Positions 6,666-8,714 of a DNA stretch of 8,714 bases are shown piece after piece (positions within the stretch are counted from its first letter, which is position 1; every line of letters begins with the position of its first letter). Origin of the DNA: Oscillospiraceae bacterium. GTDB taxonomy: Bacteria; Bacillota; Clostridia; Oscillospirales; Ruminococcaceae. Where the stretch lies: contig SVMQ01000081.1 in NCBI GenBank assembly GCA_015067375.1, forward strand, positions 1 through 8,714, read 5' to 3'. The notes under the pieces are model-generated. The model was not told the origin of the DNA. It made no database searches and worked only from the letters and a program-made list of their open reading frames with translations. The translations under genes and the position numbers were made by a program.

Positions 6666-6689
6666 ATTTATGTAAGAGTATTTTTGCAA
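6661..6689 (-). promoter_or_regulatory. Candidate rep promoter, minus strand, overlapping the plus promoter
   Basis: On the minus strand, TTGCAA (6689-6684), a 17-nt spacer and TATTAT (6666-6661) resemble a housekeeping promoter with a start near 6654, feeding rep 120 nt downstream. Its -10 occupies the same base pairs as the plus-strand -10, so the two polymerases could not bind together. The -35 is weaker (TTGCAA) and part of a palindrome, so this is less certain than the plus promoter. Confidence 0.45.
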
Positions 6690-6701
6690 GCGATTGCAAA
6701 A
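6682..6701 (+). repeat. Perfect hairpin with GNRA tetraloop
   Basis: The arms TTTTGCAA (6682-6689) and TTGCAAAA (6694-6701) pair perfectly around GCGA in the plus-strand RNA. GNRA loops are recognised RNA-RNA and RNA-protein contact points, which favours selection at the RNA level in the plus orientation. Read on the minus strand the loop is TCGC, which is not GNRA. Confidence 0.6.
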
Positions 6702-6713
6702 CCACATTCCCTT

Positions 6714-6741
6714 TCCCGCCCGCTTTGGGCGGGATTTTTTT
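6714..6741 (+). terminator. Intrinsic (rho-independent) terminator, plus strand
   Basis: TCCCGCCC (6714-6721), loop GCTTT, GGGCGGGA (6727-6734), then seven T (6735-6741) make an 8-bp GC-rich stem with a U-tract. It works only rightwards: on the minus strand the stem is followed by AAGGGAATG, with no U-run. It therefore ends the plus-strand RNA and does not end the leftward operon. Confidence 0.88.
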
Positions 6742-6952
6742 ATTCCTGTGCCACATTTTCAGCAGCCTTTCGTGCTGCTTCGCGCTCACGCCTGTTCTGA
6801 TGATACCTACACCGACGTTCTCCGCTAAGCCATTCATAGCTATGCTTACATTCCTTGCAGTGGAGGATACATATCACTTCTTTATAAAACGGACACATCA
6901 CTGCGCCGCTACCGACAGGTTGTTTACAGTGCTTGCAGATCTGTTCAGCCAT
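6740..6952 (-). CDS. Small Cys/His-rich (zinc-ribbon-like) protein
   Basis: The 70-aa product has eight metal-ligand-type residues in spaced pairs: CKHC (C6, C9), C20, C28, HCKEC (H31, C32, C35) and CRYH (C48, H51). A basic/helical tail (QNRREREAARKAAENVAQE) follows. This is compatible with one or two small zinc sites, as in many phage-encoded nucleic-acid or protein adaptors. The frame is open to a GTG at 6964, but ATG 6952 has AAAGGTGG 8 nt upstream and overlaps the preceding gene by 8 nt. Its TAA lies in the T-run of the plus-strand terminator, so the two transcription units touch tail to tail. No specific family is recognised. Confidence 0.65.
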   Translation of the reverse strand: MAEQICKHCKQPVGSGAVMCPFYKEVICILHCKECKHSYEWLSGERRCRYHQNRREREAARKAAENVAQE

Positions 6953-7418
6953 TTCCCGCGCCACCTTTCGATATCAGTGCAGCAATGCGTACTCTGCCTT
7001 TCTCCTCTCGCAATCTGCTCCAGAATTGCCACGCCTCCTGCCCGTCCTCGTACAGTCTGAACCGTCCCTGTGCCAAGCACACCGCAAAGCGCTGTCCGTC
7101 ATAAAGTATAGCACTGTCGCCGAAGCGCTCAAGCTGACGCCACTCGCCACTTGGAAGTTCTTCAAGCTCGATCTCCTCGCTGTCTATATCTTCATCGGGA
7201 ACGTCTACACTATCTATGTACTCCGCTCTCAGATCTCCTGTGAAGCCGCTATCGGTGATACGTGCAATTGCTGTCTTGGCATCACATTCGCGCTTATACA
7301 GCCGTGTCGCGCTCGACAGGCTGCTGAACAGCGGAAAATCCGATATTCCCTTGAAGTACATCGGTTGCCCGTTCGCCTTGTTCGTCGCCCTTACTACCCA
7401 CTTGCCGCTTATCATCAT
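6945..7418 (-). CDS. Hypothetical acidic phage protein, 157 aa
   Basis: I do not recognise the family. The N-terminus (MMISGKWVVRATNKANGQPMYFKGISDF) looks like a folded beta-rich start. The middle is strongly acidic (about residues 65-88, SVDVPDEDIDSEEIELEELP), and the C-terminal half (SAILYDGQRFAVCLAQGRFRLYEDGQEAW) again suggests beta-strands, ending in a basic tail. No signal peptide or membrane segment is seen. The frame is open to 7460, but ATG 7418 is preferred because AGGAGG lies 9 nt upstream. That site is inside the preceding membrane-protein frame, giving a 125-nt out-of-frame overlap. The next gene overlaps its 3' end by 8 nt, which supports translational coupling. Probably an accessory early-region protein. 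Confidence 0.65.
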   Translation of the reverse strand: MMISGKWVVRATNKANGQPMYFKGISDFPLFSSLSSATRLYKRECDAKTAIARITDSGFTGDLRAEYIDSVDVPDEDIDSEEIELEELPSGEWRQLERFGDSAILYDGQRFAVCLAQGRFRLYEDGQEAWQFWSRLREEKGRVRIAALISKGGAGNG

Positions 7419-7617
7419 ATTCATTAGCCTCCTCTCTCGGATTGTCAGAGGCGCTATCACCGATAATTACAGCGATCACTGCGACGATAAGCGCTATTAT
7501 CGCTCTCGGAATGCACTCACCCATCGTCATTGTACCAGCCTTAACACCACCCTCAAGACCGTTAATATCGAGCATTGCAGCACTTGCCACTAAAAAACAA
7601 ATAACGCTACGCATCAT
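7294..7617 (-). CDS. Small membrane protein; C-terminus overlaps next gene out of frame
   Basis: The 107-aa frame starts at ATG 7617, preceded by AAGGGGGA at good spacing, and overlaps the previous gene's stop by 11 nt. Residues about 3-17 (RSVICFLVASAAML) are hydrophobic and residues 38-53 (PRAIIALIVAVIAVIIG) form a clear membrane helix, so it probably has one or two membrane segments. From about residue 60 the sequence becomes polar and lies over the next gene's coding sequence for 125 nt. A TAATGA double stop sits one frame off, right at the next gene's RBS/start. The ancestral protein may therefore have ended near residue 65 before a one-base indel. The function is unknown; small phage membrane proteins in this position are common. 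Confidence 0.55.
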   Translation of the reverse strand: MMRSVICFLVASAAMLDINGLEGGVKAGTMTMGECIPRAIIALIVAVIAVIIGDSASDNPREEANEYDDKRQVGSKGDEQGERATDVLQGNIGFSAVQQPVERDTAV

Positions 7618-7825
7618 GATTTATCCCCCTTGTTTCTGTAATCGACGTATAAATAGCCTCTATAGTGCGCTGTAATGCAACCTCGTAAGTCATAGGTACT
7701 TTAGCACTTTTCAGCAGGTTTTCTGCCATTTGCTCTACGACCACAGCAGTTTCCGCCAGCAAGTCGAATACCTTGCCCTCCATTTTACATGATACCCCAT
7801 TGGCATTTTCTCTAACCTCAATCAT
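7607..7825 (-). CDS. Hypothetical 72-aa protein
   Basis: The family is unrecognised. Two short beta-like segments (MIEVRENANGVSCKMEG) are followed by a helical stretch (VFDLLAETAVVVEQMAENLL). A second helix is EVALQRTIEAIYTSI. There is no membrane segment or Cys motif. It starts at ATG 7825 with AAGGAGG 6 nt upstream, overlapping the preceding HTH gene by 8 nt and followed by the membrane-protein start with an 11-nt overlap. The ribosome binding site and coupled overlaps on both sides are the main evidence that it is a real gene. Small proteins of this helical type are typical of phage early operons. Confidence 0.6.
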   Translation of the reverse strand: MIEVRENANGVSCKMEGKVFDLLAETAVVVEQMAENLLKSAKVPMTYEVALQRTIEAIYTSITETRGINHDA

Positions 7826-8438
7826 TCTTATGCCTCCTTGTCAGTACGACGCCCTCAGCTTCGTTCTCGACGCGTACAGTGTAACAGTCCTTGCCACGCC
7901 TGATCTCAACGATATGATCCTGCAAATCATGCGTTATGTAATCGAGCAGTCCGCCTGCGATTTCCACAACGCCCACGTTTTTTGTCGGGATGGACGGTAT
8001 CTCGGGCTGCGGCTTGTCCGCTATCTTTTCGGTTATCTCCTGCAGCAGCTTCTCATTCTGCTCGGGTGTCTGTTCTTCGGTAAATGTCATTGCGCCCTCC
8101 TTGTAGTTGTTGATTATCCGACTGACTACGCTCTGCGACCTGCCCAGCTTGTCCGCGATATCTTTGTTTCGCATCCCCTCTAGGTAAAGACTGATGATAT
8201 CCTGCTTTTCCTTATCAGCGAGTGCATTTGACAATCCCCGTTTTTTCAGGCATCTCGTTCTGGTCCGATGATGATTATCCGTAACGGGTGGTAATTCGTC
8301 CGTCTCACCGTTAATGATCGCGCGTATATCTGCAGGCTTGCACAAATTTATTTCAGCAAGTATACAAAGCTGCTTCTTTTTATTCTTGGCATCGCGGTAC
8401 ATGATGCGAATCTCCTCGGTTGTCATTCTGTCGTCCAC
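7818..8438 (-). CDS. Helix-turn-helix DNA-binding protein (206 aa, GTG start)
   Basis: Likely a transcription regulator. Counted from GTG 8438, the N-terminal 45 residues (MTTEEIRIMYRDAKNKKKQLCILAEINLCKPADIRAII) resemble a small HTH module common in Clostridia phage proteins. Residues about 75-112 (KEKQDIISLYLEGMRNKDIADKLGRSQSVVSRIINNY) form a second, clearer resolvase/IS30-type HTH. An acidic linker and a C-terminal beta-rich domain (VEIAGGLLDYITHDLQ...IVEIRRGKDCYTVRVE) follow. The open frame extends to ATG 8480, but GTG 8438 has GGAGG 8 nt upstream, while the ATGs at 8453 and 8426 are badly placed; ATG 8426 (ATGA overlap) is the main alternative. The HTH is very similar to that of the preceding gene. 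Confidence 0.7.
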   Translation of the reverse strand: MDDRMTTEEIRIMYRDAKNKKKQLCILAEINLCKPADIRAIINGETDELPPVTDNHHRTRTRCLKKRGLSNALADKEKQDIISLYLEGMRNKDIADKLGRSQSVVSRIINNYKEGAMTFTEEQTPEQNEKLLQEITEKIADKPQPEIPSIPTKNVGVVEIAGGLLDYITHDLQDHIVEIRRGKDCYTVRVENEAEGVVLTRRHKND

Positions 8439-8707
8439 TGTTCTTTCCTCCATTCGTTGATAATCTTCGACACTGTGCATTTAGAGCGCCCAAGCATGGC
8501 TGCAATCGACTTCTGTGAATGCCCTTTTCTGTACATATCTATAATCCATCGCCTTTCTTCGGACAGAACGTGATGGGATCCTTTGAGTGCTGCTTCTGTG
8601 CGTTCGATAAAGTTGCGCACCTTGCGCTCTGCTTCCCGCTCTTTCGCTGCGATTGCTTCCTTTGCAAAAGGATCATTGAGCCACTCGGCGCGGGTATCTA
8701 TATGCAT
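8423..8707 (-). CDS. Small helix-turn-helix protein, 94 aa
   Basis: The basic N-terminal helix (WLNDPFAKEAIAAKEREAERKVRNFIERTEAAL) is followed by a resolvase/IS30-type HTH (about residues 49-88), ending LGRSKCTVSKIINEWRKE. No catalytic domain is attached, so DNA binding/regulation is the likely role rather than transposition. GGAG lies only 3 nt before the ATG at 8707, and the frame is still open to the window edge, so the true start could be further right. It overlaps the next HTH gene by 16 nt if the GTG start at 8438 is used. The two share the pattern LGRSxxxVSxIIN, suggesting duplication. Confidence 0.6.
   Translation of the reverse strand: MHIDTRAEWLNDPFAKEAIAAKEREAERKVRNFIERTEAALKGSHHVLSEERRWIIDMYRKGHSQKSIAAMLGRSKCTVSKIINEWRKEQWTTE
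8447..8451 (-). promoter_or_regulatory. Ribosome binding site deciding a GTG start
   Basis: GGAGG (8451-8447) lies 8 nt before GTG 8438, in frame with the second HTH gene. It is too far (20 nt) from ATG 8426 and overlaps the ATG at 8453, so it selects GTG. Confidence 0.6.
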
Positions 8708-8714
8708 TAACTCC

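Larger units (their letters stand above)
6648..6713. repeat. Long-range 9-bp inverted repeat enclosing the small-RNA hairpin
   Basis: AAGGGAATG (6648-6656, inside the plus promoter spacer) is the exact reverse complement of CATTCCCTT (6705-6713). The arms are 48 nt apart and enclose the hairpin at 6682-6701. A leftward transcript running through this region could pair the arms and form a branched leader. The plus-strand RNA, which starts after the left arm, would carry only the right arm and leave it free. Confidence 0.55.
6672..6741 (+). ncRNA. Candidate ~70-nt plus-strand regulatory RNA
   Basis: This is inferred from a perfect-consensus promoter (6637-6665) followed by an intrinsic terminator (6714-6741) in the same direction. 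The RNA would begin near 6672. It contains a perfect 8-bp hairpin (6682-6701) with arms TTTTGCAA/TTGCAAAA capped by GCGA, a GNRA-type tetraloop. A C/U-rich linker (about 6702-6713) and the terminator hairpin follow. Within it there is no start codon with a usable frame; the only ATG nearby (6670-6672) is followed at once by TAA. It runs opposite to the genes and sits upstream of rep, so it would be antisense to any leftward mRNA reading through. It may be a countertranscribed copy-control RNA of rep, a trans-acting RNA using its pyrimidine-rich linker, or a replication primer. I do not recognise a known RNA family. Confidence 0.6.

Noticed and set aside
6714..6734. Terminator of the leftward early operon
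   Set aside because: On the minus strand the hairpin lacks a U-tract; the seven T follow it only in the plus direction.
6933..7427. 164-codon plus-strand open frame
   Set aside because: It lies entirely opposite the 157-aa gene, has no convincing ribosome binding site and reads as low-complexity antisense sequence.
8423..8707. IS30-type transposase fragment
   Set aside because: Only the HTH resembles such enzymes; no catalytic domain or terminal inverted repeats are present, and the gene is embedded in a coupled operon.
1..8714. CRISPR arrays, tRNA or rRNA genes, riboswitches
   Set aside because: No regularly spaced repeats, cloverleaf-like sequences or recognisable riboswitch cores were seen on either strand.

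Overview
This window looks like the replication-to-packaging section of a tailed phage or prophage, or a phage-plasmid, of a Gram-positive Clostridia-type host. The support is strong AGGAGG-type ribosome binding sites, frequent TTG/GTG starts, intermediate GC, and a gene set (HUH Rep, SSB, PcfK-like, PcfJ-like, sigma-like late regulator, small terminase) that I associate with Bacillota mobile elements. The host assignment is inference; nothing here names a species. Every convincing protein gene is on the minus strand and tightly packed, so transcription runs from right to left.

Reading in the direction of transcription. (1) 8707-6740 is an early/accessory block: two overlapping helix-turn-helix proteins that look like paralogues, a 72-aa unknown, a small membrane protein, a 157-aa acidic unknown that overlaps the membrane gene out of frame, and a 70-aa Cys/His protein. 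(2) 6739-6535 is the only sizeable non-coding segment in the right half. It is dense with signals: a perfect-consensus plus-strand promoter, a candidate ~70-nt plus-strand RNA ending in a strong intrinsic terminator, an opposed minus-strand promoter candidate sharing the same -10 region, and several inverted repeats just upstream of rep. (3) 6534-3136 is a replication module: an HUH-type Rep, a large Cys-rich/coiled-coil protein with a DUF3102-like centre, SSB, and a PcfK-like protein. (4) 3127-1377 holds a PcfJ-like protein and a sigma-70-region-4-like regulator, the usual type of late-gene switch. (5) 1309-1 is the start of the packaging module: a PBSX/YqaS-type small terminase, a GC-rich non-coding gap that is a candidate cos site, and the first 148 codons of a Nu1-like DNA-packaging protein that runs off the left edge.

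The likely logic is this. HTH regulators govern the early operon. Rep and SSB (perhaps helped by the coiled-coil protein, PcfK and PcfJ) replicate the element. The sigma-like protein turns on late genes, and packaging begins at the left edge. The most novel-looking element is the plus-strand RNA embedded in the rep leader. It has the layout of a countertranscribed replication-control RNA or a small trans-acting RNA. The two different small-terminase-like genes flanking a possible cos are the next point of interest. No integrase, structural genes, tRNA, rRNA, CRISPR array or insertion sequence is visible.
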